Source: Dehalococcoidales bacterium (lineage in GTDB: Bacteria; Chloroflexota; Dehalococcoidia; E44-bin15). From it: a DNA stretch of 5,693 bases. Location of the stretch: the NCBI GenBank assembly GCA_012974295.1, contig JAAXQM010000031.1:1-5693 (forward strand), given 5' to 3'. Shown here in pieces: positions 5,372 through 5,693 of the stretch (the stretch's first letter is position 1; each line of letters begins with the position of its first letter). A program made the translations under genes and the position numbers. The notes beneath the pieces are model-generated. The model was not told the origin of the DNA. It did no database searches and saw only the letters and a program-made list of their open reading frames with translations.

Positions 5372-5693
5372 ATGTTTCTTGGTGAGTACGAATACAAAAT
5401 CGATCCAAAGGGCCGGGTAGCCATCCCGCCAAAGTTCCGCAAGTACTTCACGGACGGGATCGTGCTTAACATGGGAGCAGACTCATGCGTGAATGTTTAC
5501 ACTCCACAGGTATGGGATGAGATCGCTAAGCAATACGATTCCGGACCCATAGTTCCAAGTAAAATACGGCAGAGGAATAGATATTTTCACGCGTCTGCCT
5601 TCGCTATGGAGCTTGACGAACAGGGCCGTGTAATGCTACCGCCGCTGCTCCGTCGGCACGCTGGCATCAAAGATAGTCTGGTAATCGCAGGAG
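5372..5693 (+). CDS. mraZ: Transcriptional regulator MraZ (partial, cut at right edge)
   Basis: DNA-binding protein of the SpoVT/AbrB fold that represses its own dcw (division and cell wall) operon and usually forms a ring of several subunits. The visible 107 residues hold both family repeats: DPKGRVAIPPKFR (11-23) and DEQGRVMLPPLLR (82-94). The beginning MFLGEYEYKID is typical. The family is usually about 140-150 residues, so some 35-45 are missing beyond the window. The ATG at 5372 is preceded by AGGTGA with a rather long 10-base spacer. It is divergent from mog and has its own strong promoter. Genes such as rsmH, ftsL and ftsI would be expected downstream. TGGAG repeats at the start of the leader suggest autorepression. 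Confidence 0.96.
   Translation, partial: MFLGEYEYKIDPKGRVAIPPKFRKYFTDGIVLNMGADSCVNVYTPQVWDEIAKQYDSGPIVPSKIRQRNRYFHASAFAMELDEQGRVMLPPLLRRHAGIKDSLVIAG

Noticed and set aside
1..5693. CRISPR array, insertion sequence, tRNA, toxin-antitoxin or defence genes
   Set aside because: No regularly spaced repeats, transposase motifs, terminal inverted repeats, cloverleaf or matching small gene pairs were seen. All long genes are standard housekeeping families.

Overview
This is an ordinary chromosomal housekeeping region of a bacterium. It has a minus-strand run of five conserved genes, a 5' fragment of a divergent plus-strand gene at the right edge, and an informative 537-base intergenic region between them. 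Protein style, dcw-type mraZ, one GTG start and sigma-70-like promoters fit a free-living bacterium of moderate G+C. My impression is Chloroflexota, possibly Dehalococcoidia, but that is a guess from protein flavour and not proven by anything in the window.

Layout from left to right. Bases 1-75 may hold the last 24 codons of an unidentified plus-strand gene converging on the cluster. A Rho-independent terminator at 113-140 closes the minus-strand cluster. Read in transcription order (right to left) the cluster is mog/moaB (molybdenum cofactor), trmD (tRNA m1G37 methyltransferase), rplS (ribosomal protein L19), priA (replication restart helicase) and def (peptide deformylase). trmD and rplS abut with no spacer, and rplS and priA are 16 bases apart. 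The 49-base priA-def gap carries a promoter with both hexamers at perfect consensus, so def can be transcribed independently. mog-trmD-rplS-priA are probably read from upstream, perhaps from a weaker promoter near 4924-4953.

The interval 4835-5371 holds, from left to right: that possible operon promoter, with small palindromes and a 7-bp inverted repeat beside it; a start-less 62-residue minus-strand reading frame that looks like the C-terminal remnant of an aromatic-rich, beta-type protein; and the leader of mraZ. The mraZ leader has a strong promoter, two 10-bp-phased AAArTGGAG repeats that resemble known MraZ operators, a 20-codon leader ORF with a good ribosome binding site, and a 15-bp imperfect direct repeat covering the leader ORF start and the mraZ ribosome binding site. 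mraZ runs off the right end after 107 codons and normally opens the division and cell wall (dcw) cluster.

Functionally the cluster joins translation (trmD, rplS, def), DNA replication restart (priA) and cofactor synthesis (mog). I found no convincing new multi-gene system. The points most worth checking are regulatory: the def promoter, the mraZ leader and the gene remnant.
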